Notes under the pieces: generated by a model
What the model was told of the DNA's origin: nothing
What the model saw: the letters and a program-made list of their open reading frames with translations, nothing else
The model's database searches: none
Assembly (NCBI GenBank): GCA_016801845.1
Contig: CM028912.1
Location: 2,438,001-2,502,000, forward strand
Length of the DNA stretch: 64,000 nt
From: Polydactylus sextarius
Lineage: Eukaryota > Chordata > Actinopteri > Polynemidae
Reading direction: 5' to 3'
Program-made: the position numbers and the translations under genes
Shown: one piece after another, positions 36,356 through 49,863 of the stretch
How positions within the stretch are numbered: position 1 is the first letter of the stretch
Layout: the number at the start of each line of letters is the position of its first letter

Positions 36356-36838
36356 ACAATCCTTGGTCAAAGCCAGGCCTCTTATTTTTGTGAATCTCAT
36401 GTCCGCTAATAAGCAAAATCCCAAAGTTGTTTTTGATACTATGAATAATCTAGTCTGTTCCCAGCCCTCTGCGGTGCCCATTTTCTATATAAATGATTGT
36501 AACAAGTTTCTGTCATTTTTTGTCAACAAAGTAGCTAGTGTCAGAACAAGTATTACTCCCTCTTCAGTTCCTCCTCCTGCTTCCCCTAAACGACGGCCAA
36601 CACTAGAGTACTTCCTGCTGATCCTACATGATCTAACTAAGCCAGTCAGCAGGATGAAGATCTCCTCTAGCCCATCAGATGTGCTGCCTACATCTCTTTT
36701 GAAAAAAGTTTTTATTTCCATCGGCCCTGCCCTGCTCTATATCTTCAACAGCTACTTGTCTCTGACTGTTTCCCTTCCTATTTTAAACATGCAGTTGTCC
36801 AGCCACTCCTTAAAAAGCCCAACCTTGACCCTTCCATA
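36356..36838 (+). mobile_element. LINE fragment (region before the reverse transcriptase)
   Basis: The open frame 36246-36875 contains NPKVVFDTMNNLV, then FLSFFVNKVASVRTSI, then SSSPSDVLPTSLLKKVFISI and a KSPTLTLP end. This order matches the linker between endonuclease and reverse transcriptase in CR1/L2-type fish LINEs. It is cut off at the BEL/Pao LTR, and the reverse transcriptase itself is not found on the other side. Confidence 0.6.
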
Positions 36839-37460
36839 TATTGCCACCACACACGTCAGCCAGAACACTACTTAAGGCCAGGATGTTAAAGTAGGGTTGA
36901 CACAGGGAGGCAGACAATGACGAGAAGAGAGGATGATATGTAAACTGAATTATATTGAGGGATTCCCACATGCAGGTCTCTCACAGGTGTGTGTATATAG
37001 GTGTATGTGAATGTGTGTACTCCTACAACAAAGAAACAACCACAAAAAGCTCAGTGTTGTCTGTAACATTACATCACATTACATTATTGCAAATAAACTA
37101 AAGTCATACAATACAAACGTAAACCATGCTGCCCATGAGCTAACATTAGCCCTGACAAAAGTTACAAACTCACAAGTAAATAGTTTGCTATTTTTTACAC
37201 AAATATTCCAAAATACAAACTTAACAAAACTTAAAGTGTCACAAAGTCAACTTACATTGCTCATTTTATGTACACATGCATGGACCAACTTATGTCACTC
37301 AACTGCAGCAAACACATGCTACTCATCAACGTAGCGCTATGCGGTTGCTGATGATATCATCACAGGGCAACAAACATTTCAAAATAAAAGTGCGTCAGCA
37401 TATCAAAGGGGAAACTGTACTATTGTACAATATAGTACATTAACATAAAGGCAAACGTCC
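36839..37460 (-). repeat. 3' LTR of the BEL/Pao element
   Basis: Direct repeat partner of 42658-43261. Shared words include cagggaggcagacaatgacg and the end taacataaaggcaaa. Exact ends are uncertain by a few bases. Confidence 0.75.
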
Positions 37461-40400
37461 CTTTTTGACAGCCAACCCCAAATGTGCCTAGAACATTTGC
37501 ACCAAACAAAAGGCTACGCTACTGTTATTTAAGGAGGACAGCTGTCCCCACCAGTTGGGAGGGCTGGTAGGATAACCAGCCGGGCAACTGGTCGGGTGTA
37601 GGTTCTGTCCTTGACCTTTACATTTGCTGACCGGATGCAATCATTGGGGCTGGGGTGAACCTTGACGATGCGGCCAGAAGGCCACATGGCCCTAGGGAGC
37701 TGAGGGTCCACAATCATTGTGACGTCGGCTGAGGAGGACTGCCACTTCTGTCTGAGCTGCAACCCAGATAAGTAGAGTCTGGTGAAGCGAGCCCAGAAGT
37801 GGTCTGCAAGCACCTAGGAATGTCTCCACCTCCACTGACTGAGAAGCTCATCCTTGGCATTGAAAACTTGCGGCAGGGACCCATCAGGCCTCCCCATCAG
37901 CAGGCAGACAGGGGTCACCAGATCAGGGTCGCTGACATCTGATGGAACATAACCCAGTGGCTTGGAGTTGAGGATCACTTCCACCTCAAAGAGGACGATG
38001 CGGCAGACCTCCTCCTGAAGAGGCTGTACTCCGATGGGGGTGTACAAGGCAGTCTTCACTGATTGGATCTCTTGTTCCCACATGCCTCCGAAGTAAGGGG
38101 CTGCTGGCGGATTGAATTGGAAGCGGATCTTGTAGGGGGGCAGGAGCGACTGAAGGTCAGTGGACATTGCTGCAAATGGCTCCTGCAGCTCCTTACCCCA
38201 TGCTTTGAAGTTAGTCTCTTGATCTGAATAGAGTTCAGCAGGTGTCCCTCTATAGGCAATAAACCTTCGCAGACCCATAAGAAAGGAGTCAGCATCGATG
38301 GAGGTAAGGGCGTCCAGGTGAACAGCTCTGACTGAGGCATTTGAATATAATCCCCCACCTCTTCTCACGGTCGCCTTCTCACCTTGACCTCAAATGGCCC
38401 AAAGCAATCCATGCCTGTAGAGTGAAAGGCAGGTTTAAAGAGTAGTAGACAGGCTACAGGCAGATCAGACATTTTAGGAAAAGCAGGCTTTGCCTTCCAA
38501 CGGCAAAGCCAACTCAGCACACGTTCTCTGGAACCGACACACTGCCTCTCAGCCTAGCAGAACCCAGTATGAACACCAGATCTCTGGAAAGACACACTCT
38601 GGTCCAGGGTTTCAGGCGGCTGTCAAAGTCCTGTATTAGCAGGAGGGTCACTGGATGTGAGGGATCTAACACCACTGGGTGCCAACAGGTGTAGTCCAAG
38701 TTTTCAGAACGGTGGAGACGACCACCAACTCTGATGAGCTCTCCAGTTGAGTCAAGCTCTGGTGAGCAGTTACAGAGACAGCTGCTGCATTGGACTGGTT
38801 TCCCTGCTTTAAGGAGATGGAGTTCTTCACAGAGGCTATGTTGTTGGGCCCTTCTGAGGAGAAGTTTCTCTGCCTGGTGATAGTCTTCTGCACAGGCACA
38901 TCAATCTTTTGCAGCCACCCCATGCAGCTGCTGTGTTGTGGCCTGCAGTAGTTCCCTCCAGGTGTTATACTGGTTGAGCTCTGAGTCAGCTTGACTCTCA
39001 GCTGTGGATGACATGCAACAGAGGGTTGGCTTGCAAAGCTCAGAGGGGTCTGGAGGATCTCCCAAGGCACCTGTAGGTTCTGCTGGCCACTGGTCTGAAT
39101 GCAGGAGGAGAAAGGGAGGCCCCTGACTCCATCGGTTGGGACTGGTGAGGTCCTGCAGTTTCTTGCCACAAGTAATATCCTCTGCAGGGTTCTGGGCAGA
39201 ATCAGCGTACCGCCATCTGTGTTGCCGAGTGAGGTCTTGAATTTCAGCTACACGGGTGCTGACAAAGACTTTGAATCAGCAGGACTCTGATCTCAGCCAT
39301 GCCAGCACAGTCGTGGAGTCTGTCCATATCACAGTTTCTTTGATCTCGAGGGTAAGCTCATCACTGAGAAGCTTAGAGAGCTGAGCTCCGGTGAGTGCAC
39401 CGCACAGCTCTAGCTGGGGCATAGAGTGCAGACATCTTGGGACCACCCTGGATTGAGATATTACAAAAGCCAGTAGTAGTAGTGTGCTGTCACCTTCAGC
39501 TGTCCCAAGGTATGCCACTGCTCCGTAGGCCAGCTCTGATGCGTCACAAAATATATGAAGCTCTCTCTCCCCTACAGCAGCAGTTGTAACCCTAGGTAGG
39601 TATAGACAACTGAAGCTCATTTGAGGGAGAAACTGCAGCTCTTCTTCCCAGTCTCTGCACTGCTGGAGGAGAAATGGTGGCAGCTGGGGGTTGTTCCAGC
39701 CTCTATGCTTGTCCCACAGGCATCTCACTAACATCTTTGCTCTGGTCATGTAGGGCAGGATAAAGCCCAACGAGTCGTACTGACTGCCGAGCACTTTGTA
39801 GATGTTACGTATCATGGGCTCATTGTAGTGAATAGGGTGATATATATAACTTAGAATCCTTCAGTGGAGAATTACGAGCTGAGGCCTAGTGTCGAATCAG
39901 GACTGTTTATCTTATCTTGTGCAAGCCAGAAGTCAGCACTCATAGACCTAAGATCTTCAGGTAGGTGACTGATTACCTCAGGTACATTGCTGGCCCACTG
40001 ACGAGGCACGAAGCCAGCTGAGGACAGGAGGGTTCTTAACTTAACATAACTAACGAGGGCTCTCGGTGCGGTGGTGGTTGGAAAGCTCTGCAGACAATTA
40101 TCCGCGTAGAAGAATCTCTCTACTGAAGTCCTCACCTCATCTTCTGGCTGGCTGTTCTCTCTTGTGTAGCACTGCAAGGAAAACACAGCACAACATGGGC
40201 TACACTGCAGGGGCATCATGTTGCTGCAGGTCATGGCACACAAAGCGCAGGAGAGGCTGATCTTAGGGGAGTAAGCAAACTTGATGAAACATGCTCTTTA
40301 TGTCTCTACTGACAGCCACCTCATGTTCATGGAATCTGAGAAGGACTCCCAACAGCGATGCTCCTAGGGTAGGCCCAGGTAAGAGGTATTCGTTGAGATT

Positions 40401-42657
40401 CTGACCTTGATACTGGAACGAGCAGTTGAATACAAGTCAGTGTTTGTCGTTGTCGAACACTGTTGTCGTGGCTGACGAGGCAATGGGGAATATACTATGC
40501 TTCCACCCCCCTGGTGACTTCTGATGGATCAAGTTTGACAACAAACCCAGCTTGTATCAATTTGCAATCACTGCTCAATACATTCTTGTCCTCTCAGGGT
40601 CTCTCTGCAGTCTTCTCTTCACTCTCCTCAGGCTCAGCAGGACAGCATCTGGAGTGGCTCGAAGGCATGGCATGTCTTTGTGTTGCAGCAAATGGATGGC
40701 GAAGCGCAATATGCAATCAATCTCCATAAAAGTTGTCTTCTCTTCAAGCAGATTGAGGGCCAGGTTATCTTGCTTGGAGCAGGTCACCACCTTGCTGCTC
40801 CTGAGAGGTATGATGTCAGCTTGCCAAAGTTTCTCAACATGTTTTATTAGCTCACTCACCTGAGGTGGAATGGAAGTTAGCAGACAGTGCTGTGGGCTGG
40901 TGAGCTGGCATATGACACTGGAGGGACCCTGGAGGCCCCAGCCAAACAGGCTGAGTAGAAATGACTAGACGTAGGTGGTCACTGCATATGAGCAAGAGCG
41001 GTTTGACCTTCTTAAAAGGTTGGAAAGGCAGCCCTACGAGGTGCTTATACTTCTTCTGAAGCAGTTCTATAGGGTAAGTATGATCGGCAAAATCAATACG
41101 AGCTGGTCTTGCTTTAGGTGCGATGGTGAAAGATACACAGGCCCCTTGGAGGGTTTGCACAGCCTGCTTGATTGTGCATAGAGGTACGGTTTCAGGAGCT
41201 CCTTGGAGACCTGACTTCTAAGCAACATTGTTCTTTCTGTCCTGTCGTCCAGTACGGCGTAGGTAGAGTGTGGCCAGCATGGTGCAGAAGCACGGGGACA
41301 ACTTTCAGCAGCACTCCGCTGGCCTCTGCTGGTTGATCAAGGTACAACACTTCAGTTGAACTTGTGCCACCATCCTGAGACGACACTGCTGCCTTGGTTG
41401 GGCCCCTCTGGTTTCCTGTGTTGACATCATGCAGGACTTGTAGATGGCAACCTTGGCATGGGTTACAGGGCTTCTTCAAGTTACATTGTGCTGCCTGGTA
41501 TGAGCGGGCACAGTGCCAGCATCTCTTGTTAGTTTTTATCCATTTGGTCAGCTACTCTTTGCTGAGTTTACTAATGACAGGACACAGACTTAGGTGATGT
41601 TCTTGGTTTTTGCAGAAGGTACAATAAGGTGCTGGCTTGGCTTTGGTTGGGGAGTCGCTTGTGGGTTTGACTTCTCTCAGTGTGCTGTCAGTTCCATGCA
41701 GCATGGTGACTGAGGGCTTTCCTGAGCAGGTGTGTTAGACTTCCAGCTGCCATGCTTGTCTTTCATCCCTCTGGAGGACAACTGACCATACGTACAGCAG
41801 ACCCCAACAAGGTGGTGGACATTCCGCTGGCTGAAGATGGAGAGCAGAAGGGTTTAACAGCATGGCATTTGGTGTGGAGGGGAATTTCGGTGGAGGTGTG
41901 GGCAAGACCAGGATCAGGTAGGGTGCTGTAAAAGTGTAACAGGAGGGCCATGGGTGCGACTAGGGTAAGTAGGCCCGAAAGGTGTACTAGCTAGGGGAGC
42001 TCACAGCGGCTGGCCTGATGATGACCAATCAAACCTGTTTGGTTTCTAAAGTCTCATTCTTCATTACCTGCAGTTCACTCATTATTCTGCCAAGGTGTTC
42101 AATCACAAGTTGGTTAGTTGAGGTTGATGAATCTTTGCCTCTACTTGTTGTGGCGGCGGGGGCGGTGGCCATCCTCCATCCCCATCCTCATCCACTGTGA
42201 CTCATCCAAATGCCTCATGTGCTTGCAGGGTATTGCATGCAGTGGTCAGTGGCTGTAGCATGTCTGCACAGACTACTCTCAGTTCCGCAAGGCCTGTTGA
42301 CGTGCTGCTGAGACTGCTGCAACAGGAGTCGCTCATGCTGGATGTCATCTAGCTCCATTGTGAAGACGGAGGCTTTGTCTGGTGGGGGACTCAGGGCATG
42401 ATGATAGGTAAGATCATTTTGTGACTTTTCCTGTTCTCTCTCACATTCATGCCAGTGAGCACCAAGCCCCTGTAATCTACATCAAAATTTTCATAACAGA
42501 GAGTAGGGCGCATGTAGTGCATGCAGGGGGAAAGGGCCAATGGCTTCAACAACGTCCATCTTGATTGAGTGTGATGTAGATCCGGCTCGAAGGACCATTA
42601 ATGTGGGTGAGATGGCGGTGGGTGGACTATAGGGGTTGTTGAACTGTAAGGAGCTGT

Positions 42658-43261
42658 CCGTATATTACCACCACACACATTCCAGAATGTCGGCCAGAAC
42701 ACTTCTTAAGGCTAGGATGTTGATGTAGGGTAGACACAGGGAGGCAGACAATGACGAGAGGAGAGGATGATGTGTAAACTGAATTATATTGAGGGATTTC
42801 CACATACAGGTCTCAACAAACACAAAAAGCTCAGTGTTGTCTGTAACTTTACATCACCTTACATTATTGCAAATAAACTAAAGTTATACAATACAAATGT
42901 AAACCACGCTGCCCACAAGCTAAGAAGCTGACATTAAATAAAAGTAAAAGTCAATAGTTCGCTATTTTTATACAAGTATTCCAAAATACAAACTTAACAA
43001 AACTTAAAGTGTCACAAAGTCACAGTACATTGCTCATTTTACGCACACATGCATGGACCAACTCATGACACTCAAGTGTCTCTCTGGCGTTGAAACTGCT
43101 GGCAGCTAATACATGCCATTCATCAACATAGCGCAATGCGGTCGGCCACCGATGACATCATCACAGCATAACAACCATTTCAAAATAAAAGCTCTTCAGC
43201 ATAACAAAGGGGGAACCGTACCATTGTTCAATGTAACACATTAACATAAAGGCAAATGTCC
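42658..43261 (-). repeat. 5' LTR of the BEL/Pao element
   Basis: Direct repeat partner of 36839-37460 with scattered substitutions and indels. No clear primer site or target duplication was found beside it. Confidence 0.75.
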
Positions 43262-43262
43262 A

Positions 43263-44044
43263 AAGCCTTTCCTACAGATTGTCTTCTCAAACTGGAGTGC
43301 TCTCAGTGCTGAGATCTTAGGTTTCTCCCTTGAGCAATTATGTTGAGAGTACCCTCTGCAGGTTTGGAGCACTTCCATTGTAGTGACTGCTTATGCAGAG
43401 TTTTATATTTGCAGATGTTTTCTTGGTTTGCATTGTTTCTATATTTGCAGCGCATTTCATGATGATGGATTTGTAGATTGGATTTTTTTTTTTGCACCAT
43501 GTTCCTGTTTTGTACCTTGTTTGTGTATTTGCATCGTTTCTGTAGTTGAAGCTGTTTTGTCTAACTGAGACACATTGGGTCGTTGCAGTATGTTTGGCCC
43601 TTGTCGGCCACTGTACCTTTGACTATTCACACAACACACATTGATTGAATGTCAACTTTTTATGTACAAATTCTTTGATCATATCAGATGGTAGCTATAT
43701 ATTTTTTTTTCTCATGTTTCATATTAATATTTGTCTCTTTAGATGTTGGGTGGAAGTTACTGAATTTTCTGTTTTTACAGTTGTTTTTAGTAAACCTAAT
43801 ATATAATGTCATTGTTCTTTTCTGTACATAGATCAAACACGAAAATACGTGTCATAGTCTTGATATTGACTGCATAAAATTATGAGGACATGTAACATGC
43901 ATGTAAAGAACAATGACAACAACATTAAAAAAATCTTTATGCCCAGAGCTATACAGCATGATTCATTTATATGAATAATTTATGTAAGCATGTTCATTTT
44001 TCTGTACATAATAAAGGTTTCATTTTTGGCCTCATACATTTTTC
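43263..44044. other. T9 3' flank
   Basis: From about 43620 it is collinear with the 3' flanks of T7 (23466) and T8 (29905). 43300-43610 is unassigned, and the short word gattgtcttctcaaactgga at 43277 matches the same flanks, so this segment interrupts the duplicated flank. Confidence 0.5.
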
Positions 44045-44972
44045 CTACATCATTGTTGTCTCACAGGAATCTGGCTGCAGTATCTTAAATGTAACAATGA
44101 GCTTTACTGATTTTCTAAACCAGGGGTAAAAAAGAGCGTAGATGACAGGGTTGAGACAGGAGTTAAAATAAACCAAATATATAACAAAAGTAACAGATGA
44201 CGCACTGAGAAATTTATCTAGGCCTGTAAGAAAAACACAGTAAAATGGACAGAGACACATTATAAACACAATTACAACAACACCAAGAGTCCTGGCTGCT
44301 TTCAACTCAGATTTTTTAGCAAATATACCCACTGAATACTGGAGTTTGACAACTGCAACATGAGAGCGCATGGCACGAGCCTGAGACACAGCCACCATAA
44401 ATACTCTCATGTACAAAACTACAATCACACTAATGGAGAGAATAAAGGTAAGAACAAGATCTACAAGTCCAGCAATGTAGTTAACAACAATGACACACTC
44501 TCCAATGCAGGTGTTAAACCTGCCTGGTTGTTTCAGGTTATCCTTCAGGATTAGACTTTGAATTACTATAGAGACTATCCAACACAGACAAACAACAACC
44601 TTGGCTCTTTTGTGTGTGATTCTAATGGAGTAGTGGAGAGGGTCACAAATAGCCACATAGCGGTCAATAGATATGAGCACCATGTGTCCAACTGAGGCAG
44701 AGGTAATAATATAGGCTAGATATTGATATATAATACAGACCAGGTCACCAAGGAGCCAGCAGCCACTGATGAACATAATTTGAAAGCCCATGCAGAAGCC
44801 AACGAGGAAATCTGACACAGCCAGAGAGAGAAGGATGATGTTGGTTGGTGTGTAGAGCTGCCTGGGAAAGAAAACCAGGAATATATTTATATGATTTATC
44901 ATTCAGATTAAAGAAGACATACTAAAAAAAAAAACAAAAAAAAAAACAATAACAAATACAGTTCTTTAATTT

Positions 44973-45007
<35 letters not shown>

Positions 45008-45293
45008 GAGAGAGAGACAGAGTTTAAAATCATGCAATTACTATTTCATACACGAAAAACTGTTTTATTGTTGTTGTTATATACTATTAAATATTATCAT
45101 TATTACATCTATACATCTACCTGAAGTGTGAGATAGAGATAATGACCAGCAGGTTAAGAAATGCAGTGAGCAGAGAAATAGAGGACAGCAGAATGTAAAT
45201 CAACTTGGCTTCAAAGTCAGGACGCTTTGGCTTCCTGCAGGAGGAGTTGAGGAGCTGTGGGAAGCAGAGTTCACTCCCATTTAAGGTCTCCAT
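44045..45293 (-). CDS. T9: two-exon TAAR, subclade C, lacks Pro5.50
   Basis: Exon 1 is 45293-45121 and exon 2 is 44861-44045, with a 259-bp phase-2 intron containing (TA)n, giving 329 aa. It resembles T7/T8 overall, but the TM5 segment reads LTFILSISVIVV with Ser200 in place of proline 5.50. The corresponding DNA stretch (about 44404-44450) equals that of T6. ECL2 carries LKDNLKQPGRFNTC. Ala107 (3.32), Asp192 (5.42), Leu261 (6.48) and Tyr289 (7.43) are present, and the TM7 fingerprint is intact. The C-terminus ends CETTMM rather than CETNMM. Confidence 0.92.
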
Positions 45294-47700
45294 CACAGAG
45301 AGGAGATGCTGCTGCACTCCCACAGCTTTTTCACCATACAGCTGATTTATCTCTTTGCAACCAACTTACGTCTTGCACCATCCCACCTGTGGCTGTGATT
45401 GTTGTCATAGTGACTGAAGTACTCCTGTTTTATTCTGTGCTCATCTTCCTCAAACACAACCTTCATCATTTCCCTACCTCCCTACATGTCTCCCAAAATA
45501 ATTTCCTCATCTTCCTTTTAATTTTCCCTGCACTTTAGGATTATTATTATACTTGACAATAAACCAGCAATGAACTTTACTTAATGGTGATGAAAGTGAA
45601 AGTTTGTTGAATGATAAGCCTGCAGTTTGGCCTTGCAGTTTTCAAATGGGTAACAAAACAAAGGAAGAACCCAAGTGCAGGCTGCAGTTTTCCTCAGTGT
45701 AATTTTTACAATATTGTGCACAATGTGTCTCATGATCAAATGGCTGCTCCATCATTCACTCCTCACTTATTCATTTGCAGCATTCCCATTATCCTGTCAA
45801 GGATATAGTCTTAATGCTTGGAGTATAAAGGAGTAGAATAAAATAGATAGAATGAAGGCAATATAATAATAACAGACTAATAAAGTGAAGGAGTATTAAT
45901 GTTTAATTACTTCAGTATCATACTGCTCCTCTTGAGTCGCGTAGTGAGTGTCCTAATCTGAATTTGCAACTGTCTGACAACTGACCACTTTCTCTTACTT
46001 CCATACTCAACAGTTTTCTTGAGAAAAGCTGAAAACACACCTGACCATGTCATTATTTTGGTCTACGGTGGATGATCAAATATATTCTGTCATTTACATC
46101 AGGCTGCAACATTATTTCATCTGTTTTATATCTAATTTTAAGCAACAGTAAGTGATGATATTGTGACACCTCAGCAGCCACAAAGCTGGTGTCTGTTGAC
46201 ACACACAGAGAATGGATCTCACTCTTTCTATTTAGTAACACATTAAAATACAGAGTGAGTATGTTTGTACTTGTTTACTTATGTTTGACATAAATGTTTG
46301 TGTGTTTTAAGATGTTGGGTGGAAGTTACTACATTTCTTTTTACATTAACACACTTGAATAAGAATCATAAATATGACATATTTAGAATTTCTTTACATT
46401 TTGAGTTTACTTATTGATAACGTTTGGCTGAACTTTAAGGCTGGTATCACAAGGGATGATACTAAGTGTCTTGTATGCAACGACCTGCAGCTGTGATTAT
46501 ATAAAAATAAGAAGTTAACTTCTCCCAATACATCACAGTCAGCTTACAGACTGATTGACTTTAGTTCCCAACTTTTAAACAACAGACAAAGGCAGTGGGA
46601 ATCAGTTTTTATGTATTCCTCACTATCAGCAGTGTTGCAGGCCTTGATTCTTTTCCATTACACCATATATTGCAGTGCAGTCTTTCAGTATCAATAATGT
46701 GTGCTGTATATCTGCAGGCCAGTTCTGTTAGATTTAAGAAATTATATTCCACTCACAATTTTACATGTATACACTACAGGCGTTTTTAGACCAAATATTT
46801 CTTAATCTGGACTTTTACCACTGGGTTACATTTATATTTACTGGCTTGCACTCTTCTTCTTTCTTCCGTAGTTCATGCATCAACAGCAAAACTTGTTAAG
46901 TAATGTTTACCAATTAGCAGCACTGTAAGGCCTGTCTTATCACACCATGTATGTGTGTTTTTAGATTTCTTTGCAAAAGATAAATACAGCTCAATAAGCA
47001 CGGACGTGACAAATATGACATTTCTCCTGCAGCATCTGAAGCTGAGTGCAGTTCAGGATTCTAACAGATCTTAACTAGTTTACAGAACCACTCAACAGGA
47101 GACACCGCACAGGAGTGTCACCACATATATAACAGATAACTGCCATGATAGTAAATATAGTCCCGCAAATATGTTGATGGTTGAGTGAAATTAAAGATAA
47201 AACAGTGGTGTAATACAATGCAGTTTAATATTGATGGATATAAAACTGTATATACATCCACAGCAAAGATTTTTCTGAAATACTTTGCTTTAATCTAAGA
47301 GTTTGTAGTGTAACAAAATATGAAGGGAAAGAATTTTCTCTATGACTCAATGAGGCTCAAGTGTTAAAGTCATGGTGACATTTAGTTTTAAATGTGGTTG
47401 AAGGTGTCTGGGCACAATATATATAGTGTAACGTATCATTTTACCACATATGAAAATTTTATAAAGTAATTTAGACGTGGGCCTTAAAAAGTCACTTTTC
47501 ACATAGAGTTGGCTACACACAAAATAAAACAGTTGTACATCACTCTCCAGACTAAATCCTGAAAGTGACACTTTAGGAAAGAAAAATGAAAAGCATTTGC
47601 ATGGAGTTTAGTTTTCTGTTCATGGCAAGGGGTCTCATTTTAAGGCCCATGCAGTGTCTCTCTATCCATGGCAGTCTCATGATGATATTGTGATATTGTG
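45294..47700. other. T9 5' flank and T9-T10 spacer
   Basis: 45294-46450 is collinear with the 5' flanks of T10-T13 (for example 50600-50860) but lacks the 521-bp LTR. Around 46255 the LTR-free site reads gtgagtatgtttgtac. 46925-47010 is homologous to 21211-21290. 47510-47640 matches the T5 3' flank near 13915-14050. No gene is seen. Confidence 0.5.
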
Positions 47701-47721
47701 TATATTAAATAGAGTGGGTAT

Positions 47722-48242
47722 TGTTAGAGAAATTTCAGGAGCACTGTTGAAGGTAGAGGAGACACTCAGGAAGACACAGAGACTCAGATGTCTTAAGTTG
47801 TATAAAGTTTACTGAGAGCAGGAGAAATGGCCTCAGTGTACAGCACAATAACATGCTGTGCAGAGCCGACACCACTTCTGACGCTCTCCCAGGAAGTTGA
47901 GGTTTTTATCTGTCTCTGTTGGTGTTGTCTGCTCCATGAAGACACAGTCAGTGTTTCAGTATTGTATATGAGGCCTACAGATCAGTTACCCTGAATGTGG
48001 CACACAAATTATCATAGGTCCGCCATAAGTAGAACAATATATCTGCAACATATGAATGTATATAAGAGTGTATGTATAGCGTGTGTGAAGTGTATGTATA
48101 GGGATGTACGTGGAGAATGTATGGGGTGTATGAGTCTAACTTCACCTTCTAACATTTAGGCGAACCACGTTGTGACTATAGCTACACAAACTTACCTGTC
48201 ATGTCATGTGTTTTACTGTAAAGTCTAGATTTTTCCCTCACA
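47722..48242 (-). mobile_element. Solo LTR, copy 1
   Basis: 521 bp with TG...CA ends (plus strand TGTTAGAG...CCCTCACA) and a 5-bp direct repeat, ggtat, at 47717-47721 and 48243-48247. The corresponding sites near 46255 and 60365 are uninterrupted, which supports a clean insertion. On the minus strand, cagtaaactttatacaac looks like a polyadenylation region near the 3' end, so the LTR is read as minus. No internal coding sequence. Confidence 0.8.
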
Positions 48243-48593
48243 GGTATATTTTAACTTTTTTCTAAATTATTATATAAATGTTTGTGTGTTTTAAGATGTT
48301 GGGTGGAAGTCAACATACTTGAATAAGAATCATAAATATGACATACTGTATTTAGTCTTTCTCTACATTTTGAGTTTACTTTACTTATTGGTAACGTTTT
48401 TCTGAACTTTAAGGCTGGTATCACAAGGGATGATACTAATTGTCTTATATGTGAAGACTATAGCCACAAATTAGAAGACATACAAGCTGTTGTCCTGATG
48501 TAACTTCACAGTAAAATGAAGACATGTGATATGTAAAAGTGATATTAGCAAGTTCACTTTTCTGTCCATGATTTTAGACCTCTGGTAGTGTTT

Positions 48594-49518
48594 CTACATC
48601 ATGTTGGTCTCACAGGAATCTGTCTGCAGTATCTTAAGTGTAACAATGAGCTTCACTGATTTTCTAAACCAGGGGTAAAAAAGGGCATAGATGACAGGGT
48701 TGAGACAGGAGTTAAAATAAACCAAAAACACTACAAAAGCAGTAGCTGATGGATTGAGGGATTTTTCTTGACCTGAAAGAGAAACACAGTAAAATGGACA
48801 GAGACAAATTAGAAACACAATTATAACAACACCAAGAGTCCTGGCTGCTTTCAACTCAGATTTTTTAGCAAATACACCCACTGAATTCTGGAGTTTGACA
48901 ACTGCAACATGAGAGCGCATGGCACGAGCCTGAGACACAGCCACCATAAATACTCTTGTATACAGAACTACAATCACAGCAATGGGGAAAATAAAAGTAA
49001 GAATAACATCTACAAGTCCAGCAATGTAGTTCATGACAAAGACACACTCTCCAATGCAGGTGTTAAACCTGCCTGGTTGTGGCAGGTAATCCTTCAGATT
49101 TACAATTTGAAATACTATAAAGAATATCCAACACAGACAAACAACAATCTCAGCTCTTTTGTGTGTGATTCTAATGGAGTAGTGGAGAGGGTCACAAATA
49201 GCCACATAGCGGTCAACAGATATGAGCACCATGTGTCCAACTGAAGCAGTGGTAATAATAAAGGATAGAAATTGATATATTACACAGACCAGGTCACCAA
49301 GGAGCCAGCAGCCACTGATGAACATAACATGAAAGCCCATGCAGAAGCCAACAAGGAAATCTGACACAGCCAGAGAGAGAAGGATGATGTTGGTTGGTGT
49401 GTAGAGCTGCCTGGGAAAGAAAAACCAGGAATATATTCATATGATTTATCATTCTGATTAAAGAAGACATAACTAAAAAACACACAAAAAAAAAAAAACA
49501 ACTACAGTTCTTGAATTT

Positions 49519-49594
<76 letters not shown>

Positions 49595-49863
49595 TTCAAG
49601 ATCATGCAATTACTATTTCAAACACGATAAACTGTTTTTGTTTTTGTTGTTGTTGCTATATACTACTTTTAAATCTTATCATACATCTACCTGAAATGGG
49701 AGATAGAGATAATGACCAGCAGGTTAAGAAATGCAGTGAGCAGAGAAATAGAGGACAGCAGAATGTAAATCAACATGGCGTCAAAGTCTTGGCGCTTTGG
49801 CTTCCTGCAGGAGGAGTTGAGGAGCTGTGGGAAGCAGAGTTCACTCCCATCCAAGGTCTCCAT
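48594..49863 (-). CDS. T10: two-exon TAAR, subclade C, tandem array unit 1
   Basis: Exon 1 is 49863-49691 and exon 2 is 49410-48594, with a 280-bp phase-2 intron holding about 68 bp of (TA)n, giving 329 aa. Ser107 (3.32), Asp192 (5.42), Pro200 (5.50), Leu261 (6.48) and Tyr289 (7.43) are present, with DRY and the TM7 fingerprint intact. It is distinguished from its array siblings in ECL2 (LKDYLPQPGRF, against DNLIQ or DNLKQ) and by Phe182 (ECVFVMNY), Asn233 in ICL3 and Ser-containing CVSLSGQ at the top of TM6. Exon 1 is identical in protein to T11-T13. Confidence 0.93.
49521..49589. repeat. (TA)n microsatellite in the T10 intron
   Basis: About 68 bp of pure ta repeats. Array siblings have shorter or longer tracts at the same place (52703-52773, 55885-55918, 59040-59073). 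Confidence 0.9.

Larger units (their letters stand above)
36839..43262 (-). mobile_element. BEL/Pao LTR retrotransposon, decayed but nearly full length
   Basis: Direct repeats of about 0.6 kb bound it (36839-37460 and 42658-43261). Reading on the minus strand: zinc knuckle (CWHC...CNLKKPCNPCQGCH, about 41560-41420), retropepsin-like region with ARIDFADHTYP and LLICSDH (41160-40852), reverse transcriptase pieces (40859-39840), Pao-type RNase H with FCDASELAYGAVAYL and WTDSTT (39815-39276), integrase core with SDQETNF and a FGGMWEQ motif (38368-37814), and the C-terminal domain with IVDPQLPRAMWPSGR (37813-37529). Each domain is in a different frame and stops are frequent, so it is inactive. The gag 5' part between 41600 and 42650 is degraded. 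Confidence 0.85.
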
